Source: Portibacter lacus (GTDB taxonomy: Bacteria; Bacteroidota; Bacteroidia; Chitinophagales; Saprospiraceae). From it: a stretch of 64,000 bases of DNA. Under the pieces are notes generated by a model. It saw only the letters and a list, made by a program, of their open reading frames with translations. It searched no databases and was not told the origin of the DNA. Position 1 is the first letter of the stretch, and the number at the start of each line of letters is the position of its first letter. Below, in pieces: positions 46,462 to 55,605 of this stretch. Where the stretch lies: positions 62,001 to 126,000 of the forward strand of contig NZ_JAJNKA010000005.1 in assembly GCF_021533215.1 (NCBI RefSeq). Reading direction: 5' to 3'. The position numbers and the translations under genes are program-made.

Positions 46462-47100
46462 TTATAATATTGCCACAACTCTTGCTGGTGCGCCATCTCC
46501 ATCTTTAACTTTTAGAGGCATGGCGATCATCGTAACTTTTGCAGCGGTAATTTGCTCCACATTGATTAAACTTTCCACAATAATGACATCTCCATCCATC
46601 AGTATTTTATGAATTTCCGTTACTTCTTCTAAGTTATGAACATCTGCAACAGATGGTTGCTCGACCGCCAGGATATTAACTCTATTTTCTACGCACCATT
46701 CCGCCAGTTCTTTACTGATCCGAGGCAAGTCATCTAAATATTCTGGAGTGCCTAATCTAGACGACCATCCCGTTTTTATTATCAGACTTTCTCCAGGACT
46801 AAATTCAGACAACAAAACGCCTAAGTGTCTCAAGGTTATAAATCCCTTCGGGCCTACATCTGTAGCATCTATAATCCACGCTGGCGTAATAAATCGACCT
46901 ACTGCTATCTCATCTATTGCCTGATCAGCATTTCCAAAATGCCTAGGAGCATCCATGTGTGTTCCTACATGGGAGTAAATCTTATAATACGATGTATTCC
47001 ACCCATCTTTCTCTATCGTTTTAACGCTAGAAATTTCTACTCCATTCAGATCGTCACTTAAGTTGATCGTCAGGTCGATGATGCGCTGCGGATTGCTCAA
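46462..47100 (-). CDS. cyclase family protein (kynurenine-formamidase-like metal hydrolase)
   Basis: The 212-residue protein has the HxGTHxDAPxHF motif (SHVGTHMDAPRHF, about 44-56) of the cyclase/arylformamidase fold, in which these His and Asp residues bind metal, plus conserved RFITPAWIIDATDVGPKGFIT and LAVEQPSV-like segments. Family members hydrolyse N-formylkynurenine or related amides and lactones. No tryptophan-catabolism gene is near, so the substrate is open. It ends 1 nt before the SGNH hydrolase gene on the same strand. Confidence 0.88.
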   Translation of the reverse strand: MSNPQRIIDLTINLSDDLNGVEISSVKTIEKDGWNTSYYKIYSHVGTHMDAPRHFGNADQAIDEIAVGRFITPAWIIDATDVGPKGFITLRHLGVLLSEFSPGESLIIKTGWSSRLGTPEYLDDLPRISKELAEWCVENRVNILAVEQPSVADVHNLEEVTEIHKILMDGDVIIVESLINVEQITAAKVTMIAMPLKVKDGDGAPARVVAIL

Positions 47101-47101
47101 T

Positions 47102-47773
47102 TTATTTTTCTTTCATCACCTTTGGCTCAATTGCTGCTTTCCAGATAGCATAGCCTTTTTCATTCATATGTAAGCCATCTTGAATAAAGATATCTTTTAT
47201 CGGAGTGCCTTCGTCATTAAGCATTGGGTACCACACATCGATATATCCTACTCTTTCCGTTTTCTTACAATATTCTTCAAGTTCCGAATTTAATGCAACA
47301 TATTTATCAGCTAGATTCCACCTCGCAAGACTTGGCTTAGGAGAGATAAAGTATAACTCTACACCTGGTAAGTCTTTCTTTAACTTGGCAACGACCTCTT
47401 TAGTTGTTGTCATTATTTGTTCCGTAGTAAATTCTCCAGCAACATCATTGTCTCCTTCATAGATGAGAACTATATCTGGTTTGAACTTAACTACTAATTC
47501 ATCTAGAAAATATTGTAATTCATACATTTTAGAACCTCCGAATCCCGAATTTATGACATTATAATCTGGAAAATGTTCTCCGACATTCTTGTACATTCTA
47601 GCACTAGAACTACCTGTTAAGACCAATGTGCCCAGTGCGTCATCCCTAAATGCGTGCTCTTCTTTTTTTATTCTATCAATCTCCCCTTTCCACTTTATAT
47701 CAAGTTGTTCAGTTTGTGCATAACTGCTAACACTAAGAATACAAGTGATTATAATAAATAGTAAATTTCTCAT
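47102..47773 (-). CDS. exported SGNH/GDSL-type hydrolase
   Basis: The 223-residue protein has a signal peptide (MRNLLFIIITCILSVSSYAQ) and the SGNH blocks: LTGSSSARMY (block I, catalytic Ser), NSGFGGSKMYE (block II Gly), IYEGDNDVAG (block III Asn) and DGLHMNEKGYAIW (block V Asp and His). Such enzymes are esterases or acetylhydrolases acting on carbohydrate or lipid esters. It starts divergently from lpxH with 38 nt between and is followed directly by the cyclase gene. Confidence 0.9.
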   Translation of the reverse strand: MRNLLFIIITCILSVSSYAQTEQLDIKWKGEIDRIKKEEHAFRDDALGTLVLTGSSSARMYKNVGEHFPDYNVINSGFGGSKMYELQYFLDELVVKFKPDIVLIYEGDNDVAGEFTTEQIMTTTKEVVAKLKKDLPGVELYFISPKPSLARWNLADKYVALNSELEEYCKKTERVGYIDVWYPMLNDEGTPIKDIFIQDGLHMNEKGYAIWKAAIEPKVMKEK

Positions 47774-47796
47774 ACTTCGAAGATAATAAAATCAAT

Positions 47797-47804
47797 TACC
47801 TTTG
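47797..47804 (+). promoter_or_regulatory. -7 element TACCTTTG for lpxH, near-leaderless
   Basis: TACCTTTG is an exact TAnnTTTG match, 7 nt before the lpxH ATG at 47812. Transcription would begin within a few nucleotides of the start codon. The position between divergent genes supports a real promoter. Confidence 0.5.
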
Positions 47805-47811
47805 GCGCTGA

Positions 47812-48588
47812 ATGGAGAAAAAGGATGCCATATATTTTGTTTCTGACTTTCATCTGGGTACAGATGGAAAGTTAACTAGTAAGGAAAGAGAGCGAAAGCT
47901 CGTTAGGTTTTTAGACTCTATTACACACGATGCGGAAACCATTTACCTGCTCGGTGATATTTTCGATTATTGGTTCGAATATAATCGCGTCATTCCTAAA
48001 GGCTATGTCAGATTATTGGGTAAGCTTGCTAATCTTAAGGATGCTGGCGTTAACATTGAGTTTTTTACTGGAAATCATGACATCTGGATGTTTAAGTATT
48101 TCGAAGAAGAGCTTGATATTCCTATTCACCGAGAACCATTATTCGTAGAACATGATGGGAAAAAGTTTATTCTCGCTCATGGAGATGGACTAGGTCCAGG
48201 TGATCGAAGTTATAAAATGATCAAGAAGGTCTTCACGAATCCATTTCTACAGAAACTATACAGCACTATTCACCCTAACATAGGCTTACGCTTAATGCGG
48301 AAATTTAGCAGTAAGAGCAGAGAGAACAGTGATCTGGAAGAATTAAAATTTCTAGGAGCTGACCGAGAATGGTTGGTTCAGTTCTGTGAATCTTACATAG
48401 AAGAATCTGAAATTGACTACTTTGTATTCGGTCATCGCCACCTTCCTATTGACTACAAATTGTCCAATAATCATTCTAGATATATAAATTTAGGAGACTG
48501 GTTGAATCATTTTAGCTATGCAAAATTTAAAAATAGTAAATTGGACTTGTTATTTTTCGAAAATGAGCATGGCAAAATATATCCTTAG
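47812..48588 (+). CDS. lpxH: UDP-2,3-diacylglucosamine diphosphatase
   Basis: The 258-residue calcineurin-like phosphoesterase cleaves UDP-2,3-diacylglucosamine to lipid X in lipid A synthesis. It shows the metal motifs YFVSDFHLG (D-x-H), LLGDIFDYWFEY (G-D), FFTGNHDIWMF (GNHD), LAHGDGLGPGD and FGHRHLPIDY (GHxH). The YWFEY-type insert is typical of LpxH. The 3' end overlaps the next lipoprotein gene by about 20-26 nt. Confidence 0.94.
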   Translation: MEKKDAIYFVSDFHLGTDGKLTSKERERKLVRFLDSITHDAETIYLLGDIFDYWFEYNRVIPKGYVRLLGKLANLKDAGVNIEFFTGNHDIWMFKYFEEELDIPIHREPLFVEHDGKKFILAHGDGLGPGDRSYKMIKKVFTNPFLQKLYSTIHPNIGLRLMRKFSSKSRENSDLEELKFLGADREWLVQFCESYIEESEIDYFVFGHRHLPIDYKLSNNHSRYINLGDWLNHFSYAKFKNSKLDLLFFENEHGKIYP

Positions 48589-49366
48589 TCTTTTTATCAT
48601 CGGTTTACTCCTTGGGTGTAATATCACAAAAACGATCAAAGCACCCTTTGAGTGTGAACTTCTTGATAATCCCATTCAAAATTTCAAATTTGATGTTTTT
48701 GGAAATCTTTATACCATTGACCTAAAAAATCGATTAAAAGTATACGATAAAGATCTCAATTTTCTTTTCGAATATTACAACAACAGTCTTGGAAATATAT
48801 CCTACGTCGATGTTACTAACCCAAAGAAAATCATGTTGTTTTTTTCAGGTTTCCAACGGATCATTTTTGTAGATGACGCCTTATCTGAGATCGGTAGATA
48901 TCAAGGTGAATTCAATATTATTGCAGCAGGAAATTCAAGTGATAATAACATCTGGATTTATGATGGTTTGGATTACCGCTTAAAGAAAATTAGTAAGAAC
49001 AGTAAGGTTATTATCGAATCTAATCCAGTAGAAAGTTATATCCAGCTGGACATACATCCAGACTTTATCGTAGAGCAAAACAACATGGTCTTCATGGTAG
49101 AAGAAGGCAGAGGCATTGCCATTTTCGACAACTTCGGAAATTATTCGAGTTACTTACCACTAGAAGATTCGGGATCCATCATCGTCAAAGACAAGAGTAT
49201 TGTATATACCAAAGGTGGAATTCTATATCAGCAATTAACGGAGAATACATTAGCACAGACCCGTAAAATAAAAACGATTCCAGCGGGTGCTGAAATCGTT
49301 CGAATTTTTAATAAAAGTATCTTTTATACAGAAAATCGATGTTTGAAAAAGATAACACTTGACTAA
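48563..49366 (+). CDS. lipoprotein of unknown function, beta-propeller-like
   Basis: From MSMAKYILSLFIIGLLLGC the product has about 267 residues with a lipobox LLGC. The open frame extends 15 codons upstream inside lpxH without signal character. The mature part repeats short strand motifs (FGNLYTIDLKNRLKVYDKDL, then PKKIMLFFSGFQRIIFVDDAL, then NIWIYDGLDYRLKKIS) suggestive of a beta-propeller with NHL/6-bladed character. It is a family often found between lpxH and other envelope genes in Bacteroidota; its role is unknown. It overlaps frr tail to tail by 4 nt. Confidence 0.75.
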   Translation: MSMAKYILSLFIIGLLLGCNITKTIKAPFECELLDNPIQNFKFDVFGNLYTIDLKNRLKVYDKDLNFLFEYYNNSLGNISYVDVTNPKKIMLFFSGFQRIIFVDDALSEIGRYQGEFNIIAAGNSSDNNIWIYDGLDYRLKKISKNSKVIIESNPVESYIQLDIHPDFIVEQNNMVFMVEEGRGIAIFDNFGNYSSYLPLEDSGSIIVKDKSIVYTKGGILYQQLTENTLAQTRKIKTIPAGAEIVRIFNKSIFYTENRCLKKITLD

Positions 49367-49932
49367 ACAGTCATAATGTCTTTCTCTTTCATTTCTATTA
49401 GGCTGTCTATTTTAGCGTAGTATTTTTTAACCAACTGTTCCACTTCTTCCTCTTTTCGTTTGCCTGCATCTTCAGGGTAGCCATTCTTAACTTCTTTTTT
49501 AATAAAGTCAATCATTTTATGCCTCACACTTCGAACAGAAACTTTTCCGTCTTCACCGTGTGCCTTAGATTGTTTTACAAGCTGAACCCTTCTTTCTTCC
49601 GTCATCGGTGGAATATTGATTCTCACAAACTCTCCATCATTCATCGGAGTCAATCCTAGGTTAGCTTCGAAAATAGCGCGTTCTATAGGCGCAAGCATAT
49701 TTTTCTCCCATGGTTGAATCGTAATCGTACGGGAATCTGCTGTACCTACATTCGCTACTTGAGGTAGAGGAGTGGGTGCACCATAATAATCAACCATAAT
49801 ACTGGAAAGCATGGCTGGTGAAGCCTTTCCTGCTCTAATTTTTGATAACTCATTTTTGAGGTGCTCAATGGCATGATCTAGGTTTTCTTCACCTTGCATC
49901 ATGTTTTCATCAATATTCATTTCCTCACTCAT
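49363..49932 (-). CDS. frr: ribosome recycling factor
   Basis: The 189-residue protein has the RRF pattern: MEKAIEHLKNEL-type helix (LDHAIEHLKNELSKIRAGKASPAML, about 17-41), VDYYGAPTPLPQVANVGTADSRTITIQPW, AIFEANLGLTPMNDG, IRINIPPMTEERR-like (VRINIPPMTEERRVQLVK). It releases ribosomes after termination with EF-G. It lies 37 nt downstream of serS on the same strand. Confidence 0.96.
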   Translation of the reverse strand: MSEEMNIDENMMQGEENLDHAIEHLKNELSKIRAGKASPAMLSSIMVDYYGAPTPLPQVANVGTADSRTITIQPWEKNMLAPIERAIFEANLGLTPMNDGEFVRINIPPMTEERRVQLVKQSKAHGEDGKVSVRSVRHKMIDFIKKEVKNGYPEDAGKRKEEEVEQLVKKYYAKIDSLIEMKEKDIMTV

Positions 49933-49969
49933 GTTTTTTTAATTTTTATTCCAAATATAAATAATCTCT

Positions 49970-51247
49970 TTAGATCTTATCGAATCCTAAATACTTAACG
50001 AGTACTTCAGGCATTTTAATTCCATCTTCCGTCTGATAATTTTCTAAAATACAAGCAATGATCCTTGCTAGCGCTAGTGCACTACCATTCAATGTGTGTG
50101 CTAAATGCTTCTTTCCATCTCCGTCTTTGTATCTCAATTTTAGTCTATTTGCCTGAAAAGTTTCAAAATTAGAAACAGAACTCACTTCTAACCATCTTTT
50201 CTGAGCTGCTGAATAAACTTCAAAATCAAACGTTAATGCAGACGTGAATCCAGTGTCGCCGCCACATAATCTTAAAATTCTATATGGCAATTTAAGACTG
50301 TTTAATAGATGCTCCACATGAGCAACCATATCATGTAATGTATCGTAAGATTTATCTGGATGTTCTATTTGTACAATTTCTACTTTGTCAAACTGATGAA
50401 CTCTATTCAAACCCTTTACATGTGCTCCATAAGATCCTGCTTCTCTTCTAAAACATGGTGTATACCCAGTGAATTTTATAGGAAAATCGGATTCTTCTAT
50501 AATCTGATCTCTCATTATATTAGTGATCGGAACTTCCGCTGTAGGAATAAGATAAAGATCATCTCTCTCTACGTAATACATCTGACCTTCCTTATCCGGT
50601 AACTGACCCGTGGCACGTGCAGAATCTTCATTCACTAACAATGGAGGCACGATTTCTTCATAACCAGCATTACTCGCTTCATCTAAGAAATAAGAAATTA
50701 ACGCTCGCTGAAGTCTAGAACCTTTACCTCTAAATAAAGGAAATCCAGATCCAGCAATAAAAGCTCCTAATTTAAAATCAATCAAATTGTACTTTTCAGC
50801 TAATTCCCAGTGAGGTAAGGCATTTTCGCTTAGTACAGGTAGATCGCCTTGATGTGGTTTATATATCTCATTGTCCTCCTCAGAACTTCCTGCTGGTACA
50901 CTTGGGTGTAACTTATTCGGCACAGAAAGTAGATTGTTTTCTAATTCAGAAGTGATCTGAGTTAAAAGCGCATCTTGCTCTTCAGACTTTAATTTTATCT
51001 TAGCAACTTCATCTTTTAATGCTACCGCTTCATCTTTCTTCCCACTTTTAAAGAGGTTTCCAATTTCGCTGGATAATTGATTAAGTTTCGCTTTTTCTTG
51101 ATCCAATTCCGTCTGAACGGCTTTTCTCTTAGTATTAAGATCAATGATTTTCTCAACAACAGAAATATCGGTATCTCCCCAATTTCTTTTCTTAAGACTT
51201 TCCTTAATCTCATCTAAATGGTCCTCTATAATTTTTACTTGTAACAT
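49970..51247 (-). CDS. serS: seryl-tRNA synthetase
   Basis: The 425-residue class II synthetase has a long N-terminal coiled-coil arm (about 25-110), then motif 2 TPCFRREAGSYGAHVKGLNRVHQFDKVE (about 266-293), and motif 3 LNGSALALARIIACILENYQ (about 386-405), with LYLIPTAEVP and CGGDTGFTSALTFDFEVYSA. All catalytic parts are present. The minus-strand upstream region shows TAATTTCG, a weak -7 candidate. It is followed by frr. Confidence 0.96.
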   Translation of the reverse strand: MLQVKIIEDHLDEIKESLKKRNWGDTDISVVEKIIDLNTKRKAVQTELDQEKAKLNQLSSEIGNLFKSGKKDEAVALKDEVAKIKLKSEEQDALLTQITSELENNLLSVPNKLHPSVPAGSSEEDNEIYKPHQGDLPVLSENALPHWELAEKYNLIDFKLGAFIAGSGFPLFRGKGSRLQRALISYFLDEASNAGYEEIVPPLLVNEDSARATGQLPDKEGQMYYVERDDLYLIPTAEVPITNIMRDQIIEESDFPIKFTGYTPCFRREAGSYGAHVKGLNRVHQFDKVEIVQIEHPDKSYDTLHDMVAHVEHLLNSLKLPYRILRLCGGDTGFTSALTFDFEVYSAAQKRWLEVSSVSNFETFQANRLKLRYKDGDGKKHLAHTLNGSALALARIIACILENYQTEDGIKMPEVLVKYLGFDKI

Positions 51248-51330
51248 ATTCTGCTTGTATAAATGAAGATGCGAAATTAAGGATTAATCTAATAATTGCT
51301 GGATTTCCTAAATTAAATTATCGTTTACTA

Positions 51331-51360
51331 TTTGTATTTTAAAATATAAGTGTATTTTTG
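51331..51360 (+). promoter_or_regulatory. rho promoter, TTTG-N18-TATTTTTG
   Basis: TTTG (51331-51334) and TATTTTTG (51353-51360) match the Bacteroidota -33/-7 consensus with an 18-nt spacer. This implies a leader of about 135 nt before rho, long enough for the Rho autoregulation known in other bacteria. Confidence 0.7.
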
Positions 51361-51502
51361 CTGCGCAAACCATACCGTTAGGTATTAAAAATTTCCTTTT
51401 AATTTCTATTCCACTGACTTTCGAATAATAAATCATAAGGTTTTTTAAACTATAATCATAAGTCCTTATCAAATTTTAATTATCAATTTCTAATAGAAAA
51501 CT

Positions 51503-53212
51503 ATGTACGATATTTTGCAGCTGAATGATATGCTTGTTCCAGAACTAAAGGATCTTGCGGAGAACATTGGCCTTACCAAATATAAAAGATTGAGCAAACA
51601 AGAATTAATCTATAAAATTCTTGACCAGCAAGCCATAGAGAAGGGCAAAAATGCAACGGAAGAAGAAAATGTAGAAAAGAAGAGAGCGCCTCAACCAAGA
51701 AAAAGAACAAATCCCAATAAACCCAACCCAAAGCCAACTCCAAAACCCGAAGCAAAAAAAGAAGAAAAACCTAAAGAAGAAAAAGCTGCACCTGTAGAGA
51801 AAAAAGAGCAAAAAGCTGATTCAGATGCCTCTAAAACTCAAGAAGCAAGACCTCCAAGAAAGAACCCAAGAAATAATAATCGCGATAAGAACAACAACCC
51901 TAATAGCAATAAAGAGCGAGATCAGAAGGATAATAAAGAACAAAGAGACAACAAAGACTCTCGAGACAACAAGGATAGCAGAGATAATAAGGAGCAGAGA
52001 GATAACAGAGAACAGAGAGATAACAGAGAACAGAGAGATAACAAACCTCAGCAGAAGAGTCAACCGAAAGAAGATGTCTTTAATGTTGAAATAGATGGTT
52101 TAATAGAAGGTGAAGGAATTTTAGAAATGATGCCAGATGGTTATGGCTTCCTAAGATCTGCAGATTATAACTACTTAACATCTCCAGATGACATTTATGT
52201 TTCTCCATCTCAAATCAAATTATTCGGGATCAGAACTGGTGACACAATCGTAGGTGCAATACGCCCTCCGAAAGAAGGTGAAAAATATTTCGCACTACTT
52301 CGTGTTTCTAAAGTTAATGGTCTAGAGCCTAAAATGATTAGAGAACGAGTTCCTTTTGATTATTTGACGCCTTTATTTCCAGAAGAAAAATTCAGTTTAG
52401 TATCTCACCCAGAAGGGAAAGATTACGGAAACAGAATGATCGACTTGTTCTCACCTATAGGAAAAGGACAAAGAGGACTTATCGTAGCGCAACCGAAAAC
52501 GGGTAAAACATTCTTATTAAAAGATGTTGCTAATGCCATTTCGAAAAATCATCCTGAATGTTACTTAATCGTAGCATTAATCGATGAAAGACCGGAAGAG
52601 GTTACAGATATGAAAAGAAGTGTAAGAGCGGAAGTTGTTGCCTCTAACTTTGATGAACCAGCTGAAAATCACGTTCGTGTTGCTAATATGGTGCTTGAAA
52701 AAGCGAAAAGATTAGTAGAATGTGGTCATGATGTTGTAATTCTTTTAGATTCGATTACTAGACTTGCAAGAGCATATAACACCGTTTCACCATCAAGTGG
52801 TAAAGTTTTATCAGGTGGTGTGGAAGCAAATGCATTACACAAACCGAAAAAATTCTTTGGTGCAGCAAGAAATATAGAAGGTGGAGGTTCACTTACTATT
52901 CTAGCAACTGCACTTATAGACACTGGATCTAAAATGGATGAAGTAATCTTTGAAGAATTCAAAGGTACTGGTAACATGGAGCTTCAGTTAGATAGATCAT
53001 TAGCAAACAAACGTTTGTATCCAGCGATCGATCTTACAAAATCAAGTACAAGAAGAGAAGAGTTGTTGTTAGGAGAAACTGTGCTTAAGAAAATGTTTAT
53101 TCTTAGAAAACACCTTGCTGATATGAAACCAGATGAAGCAATGGAATTCTTAAGAAAACACATGTTAGGAACTAGAAATAATGAAGAGTTTTTGATTTCA
53201 ATGAATTCATAA
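51503..53212 (+). CDS. rho: transcription termination factor Rho with long disordered insert
   Basis: The 569-residue RNA-dependent ATPase shows a Rho_N helical domain (1-45, [30 protein letters not shown]), a Lys/Asn/Arg/Asp/Gln-rich disordered insert (about 48-195), the OB-fold RNA-binding domain ([30 protein letters not shown]), and the RecA motor with [12 protein letters not shown] (P-loop), [15 protein letters not shown] (Walker B) and the Q- and R-loop region [22 protein letters not shown]. The insert includes a hexapeptide tandem repeat (RDNKxx, see separate entry). Inserts of this type are usual in Bacteroidota Rho and add RNA binding. It ends in a hairpin terminator. Confidence 0.97.
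   Translation: MYDILQLNDMLVPELKDLAENIGLTKYKRLSKQELIYKILDQQAIEKGKNATEEENVEKKRAPQPRKRTNPNKPNPKPTPKPEAKKEEKPKEEKAAPVEKKEQKADSDASKTQEARPPRKNPRNNNRDKNNNPNSNKERDQKDNKEQRDNKDSRDNKDSRDNKEQRDNREQRDNREQRDNKPQQKSQPKEDVFNVEIDGLIEGEGILEMMPDGYGFLRSADYNYLTSPDDIYVSPSQIKLFGIRTGDTIVGAIRPPKEGEKYFALLRVSKVNGLEPKMIRERVPFDYLTPLFPEEKFSLVSHPEGKDYGNRMIDLFSPIGKGQRGLIVAQPKTGKTFLLKDVANAISKNHPECYLIVALIDERPEEVTDMKRSVRAEVVASNFDEPAENHVRVANMVLEKAKRLVECGHDVVILLDSITRLARAYNTVSPSSGKVLSGGVEANALHKPKKFFGAARNIEGGGSLTILATALIDTGSKMDEVIFEEFKGTGNMELQLDRSLANKRLYPAIDLTKSSTRREELLLGETVLKKMFILRKHLADMKPDEAMEFLRKHMLGTRNNEEFLISMNS
51947..52045 (+). repeat. in-frame 18-bp tandem repeat encoding (R/K)DN(K/R)xx in rho
   Basis: The stretch encodes about six to seven hexapeptides: RDNKDS twice, RDNKEQ, then RDNREQ twice and RDNKPQ. 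The last three nucleotide units (AGAGATAACAGAGAACAG) are identical, so the array is recent and prone to slippage in steps of one hexapeptide without frameshift. It lies inside the disordered insert. Confidence 0.88.
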
Positions 53213-53232
53213 ACAATTCGACCAATAAATAG

Positions 53233-53264
53233 GGAAGCAAAATAGCAAATGCATTTTTGCTTCC
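53233..53264 (+). terminator. hairpin after rho
   Basis: GGAAGCAAAA (53233-53242) pairs with TTTTGCTTCC (53255-53264). The T-run lies inside the stem, so termination strength is uncertain. Confidence 0.65.
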
Positions 53265-53269
53265 GAAGC

Positions 53270-53301
53270 TTTGGTATTTAAAATATTTTGTATTACCTTT
53301 G
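53270..53301 (+). promoter_or_regulatory. rpmH promoter, TTTG-N20-TACCTTTG
   Basis: TTTG (53270-53273) and TACCTTTG (53294-53301) fit the -33/-7 consensus with a 20-nt spacer, giving a leader of about 30 nt before the rpmH start at 53338. Confidence 0.75.
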
Positions 53302-53337
53302 CACTCCCTTGAAAAAAAGGTTTAAAAGAATAAGAAA

Positions 53338-53493
53338 ATGAAAAGAACATTTCAACCATCCAGAAGGAAAAGATCCAACAAGCACGGGTTCAGATCAAGA
53401 ATGAGCACGAAAAACGGAAGAAAAGTTTTAGCATCTAGAAGAGCTAAAGGTAGACTTAAGCTTACTGTATCTGACGAAAGCAAATTGAAGTAA
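53338..53493 (+). CDS. rpmH: 50S ribosomal protein L34
   Basis: The 51-residue basic protein reads [20 protein letters not shown] and onward to [14 protein letters not shown], the universal L34 pattern. It is immediately upstream of rnpA, the conserved rpmH-rnpA order. The gene is short and easily missed. The Lys-rich tail (ESKLK) is slightly longer than the minimal 44-46 aa form, as is common in Bacteroidota. Confidence 0.97.
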   Translation: MKRTFQPSRRKRSNKHGFRSRMSTKNGRKVLASRRAKGRLKLTVSDESKLK

Positions 53494-53518
53494 GAAATTA
53501 CTTTTAGAAAATATATAT

Positions 53519-53556
53519 CTGAAAGTGGCATGTTCCGCTTTCAGATTTTTTATTTT
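53519..53556 (+). terminator. terminator/attenuator between rpmH and rnpA
   Basis: CTGAAAGTGG pairs with CCGCTTTCAG around CATGTT (one internal T/G opposition), followed by ATTTTTTATTTT. It lies only 5 nt before the rnpA start, so it can limit read-through from the strongly expressed rpmH gene into rnpA. Confidence 0.85.
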
Positions 53557-53561
53557 GCACT

Positions 53562-53951
53562 ATGGCCAACTTTAGCTTTCCTAAATCTGTACGCCTTACC
53601 AATAAAAAGAAATTTGAACTCCTCTTCGAAGAAAGTCAAATCGTCAAGGCATTTCCGCTAAAGATCATGTTTCGTTTAAAAGAGGACACTCTTAATGAGC
53701 CAGAGTCACCTAAATTCCAATTCGCTTTTACAGTTCCGAAAAGAAGTTTTAAGAAAGCAGTAGATCGCAATTACCTAAAGCGTCGGATGAAAGAAGCATT
53801 CAGATTAAACAAACAACTACTCGAAGAAACACTCCCTCCTTTTTATGGCATTATCATCTATACTAATAGAGAAAAACAAGATTTTCACGCCATAGAAAAA
53901 GCAATGATTAAAGCACTCACAAAGCTTAATGCTCACCTCTCAGATATTTAA
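53562..53951 (+). CDS. rnpA: ribonuclease P protein component
   Basis: The 129-residue basic protein binds the RNase P RNA for tRNA 5' processing. It shows FPKSVRLTNKKKFELLFEES at the N-terminus and the RNR motif region FTVPKRSFKKAVDRNYLKRRMKEAFRLNK (about 61-89). It starts 5 nt after the hairpin following rpmH. Spacing and order are typical. Confidence 0.95.
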   Translation: MANFSFPKSVRLTNKKKFELLFEESQIVKAFPLKIMFRLKEDTLNEPESPKFQFAFTVPKRSFKKAVDRNYLKRRMKEAFRLNKQLLEETLPPFYGIIIYTNREKQDFHAIEKAMIKALTKLNAHLSDI

Positions 53952-54001
53952 CAAAAAAAATATCGTTCACTATTAAACCTTTTGGTAATGCATATGTCTT
54001 A

Positions 54002-54481
54002 ATGGTTCAATATGAAACTATTTTGAACAATACATTTGATCCTTTTAATCATTTTGGCTTCTTAACCCACCGAGTTGCAAGGCTTTTGGACATTAGAATG
54101 CAACAAAGATTAAAAGATTTAGGATACGATTTTCCAAGCTCTTGCCTTGGAGTTCTAGCTAATCTATGGTATGAAGATGGCGTTACCCAATCCCATCTTG
54201 GCTACACTTTAGATAAAAACAAAAGTAGTATCAATAAAATGCTAGAAGCATTAGTGTCTTATGAATTAATTGAGAAAAGAGAAGATCCACAAGACAAGAG
54301 AAATAAATTGATCTACTTAACCGAAAAAGGAAAACTCTTCCAGGCTTCAGTCGAAGAAAGCTCTAAAGACCTGCGTTCAGAATTTATCAATGAATACACT
54401 GAGGAAGAATTAACAACTACGAAAAAAGTACTTAAAAACTTCTATTTAAATCTTAAGAACAAAATTTCAAACGATCTATAA
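54002..54481 (+). CDS. MarR family transcriptional regulator
   Basis: The 159-residue winged-helix regulator shows HRVARLLDIRMQQRLKDLGYDF, QSHLGYTLDKNKSSINKMLEALVSYELIEKREDPQDKRNKLIYLTEKGK (helix-turn-helix and wing, about 73-121). It starts the RND efflux operon, 2 nt before the membrane-fusion gene, and probably represses it in response to a toxic ligand; this is the usual arrangement. No operator palindrome stands out upstream. Confidence 0.9.
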   Translation: MVQYETILNNTFDPFNHFGFLTHRVARLLDIRMQQRLKDLGYDFPSSCLGVLANLWYEDGVTQSHLGYTLDKNKSSINKMLEALVSYELIEKREDPQDKRNKLIYLTEKGKLFQASVEESSKDLRSEFINEYTEEELTTTKKVLKNFYLNLKNKISNDL

Positions 54482-54483
54482 TA

Positions 54484-55605
54484 ATGAAAAAAGGAACAAG
54501 AAAAAATCTGATTTCTGCCCTAATTACTCTGCTCATCCTTCTTGGTAGCTTATTTATTTTCCAGAAATTCTCGAATCAAAAAGAATCTACGCTATCGAAA
54601 GCTCCACTCAAAAAGGAACTTAGAACCGTAAAGGTAGATTACTTCACACCAGAATCTGCAACGAATGAAATCGAGGTTGACGGAAGGTTACAAGCTTATG
54701 AAAGAGTATCGATAAGCTCTAAAGTAACTGGTATCATGCAACAGAATTCAGCCGACGTTAGAGAAGGCAAGTACTTTAAAAAAGGCGCCCTTCTTTATTC
54801 TATAGATGATCAAGAAGCAATTTTTAATCTACAAGCTCAAAAAAGTGCGCTCTTCACCACGATTTCTCAGATGATGCCAGATATAAAATTTGACTACCCT
54901 GACGAATTTCAAAAATGGGAAAAGTACCTCAGCGAGTTCCAGATAGATCAGCCAATCACCGCTATTCCTGAAGCCACAACGAATCAAGAAAAGTATTTCA
55001 TTGCTGGAAGAAATATCCTGAATCAGTACTATAGCATCAAAAGCTTAGAAACTCGATTAAAAGACTATAAAATATATGCTCCTTTCTCAGGAATCATTAC
55101 TCAGTCAAATGTTTTTCCAGGGTCTATTATTAGTCCCGGTGCAGCGCTAGCTACCATGATTAATACGAGCGTTTATGAAATGGTTTCTCCTATTCCTTTA
55201 GATGAGCTTAAGTACATCAAATTAGGCCAAACTGTAAACCTCACTTCTGTAGAATTAGGAAAAGAGTGGAAGGGAAAAGTAAATAGAATAGGAAATCAGA
55301 TAGATAACGCCACTCAGAATATTCCTATTTACATAACAGTTACAGGTTCAGGACTTAAAGATGGAATGTACCTTAATGGTGAGTTAAAAGGCGCAGAGCT
55401 GAAGGACATCATTAAACTACCAAAAGAAATATTTCTCAATCCTGAAACCATCTATGTGGTTAAGGATTCACTCGTCACTTCGAAGAACATCACTTCTCTT
55501 AAGAGAATTGACAACCATGTATTAGTTCGTGGACTTAACCCTGATGACGCTGTAATCACAGGTTCCTTAGCCGGTCTTTATGAAGGCCAAAAAGTAAAAA
55601 TATGA
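54484..55605 (+). CDS. RND efflux periplasmic adaptor (HlyD/membrane-fusion) subunit
   Basis: The 373-residue protein has an N-terminal membrane anchor (about 11-27), a barrel-sandwich half (VDGRLQAYERVSISSKVTGIMQQNSADVREGKYFKKGALLYSIDD), an unusually short helical hairpin, the second half-motif IYAPFSGIITQSNVFPGSIISPGAAL and the beta-barrel domain. It connects the inner-membrane pump to TolC. The start overlaps nothing; the 3' end overlaps the pump gene by 4 nt. Confidence 0.92.
   Translation: MKKGTRKNLISALITLLILLGSLFIFQKFSNQKESTLSKAPLKKELRTVKVDYFTPESATNEIEVDGRLQAYERVSISSKVTGIMQQNSADVREGKYFKKGALLYSIDDQEAIFNLQAQKSALFTTISQMMPDIKFDYPDEFQKWEKYLSEFQIDQPITAIPEATTNQEKYFIAGRNILNQYYSIKSLETRLKDYKIYAPFSGIITQSNVFPGSIISPGAALATMINTSVYEMVSPIPLDELKYIKLGQTVNLTSVELGKEWKGKVNRIGNQIDNATQNIPIYITVTGSGLKDGMYLNGELKGAELKDIIKLPKEIFLNPETIYVVKDSLVTSKNITSLKRIDNHVLVRGLNPDDAVITGSLAGLYEGQKVKI

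Noticed and set aside
51573-52094. Open frames in other frames of rho (including hydrophobic minus-strand frames)
   Set aside because: They are mirror products of the low-complexity Lys/Asn/Arg/Glu insert of rho.
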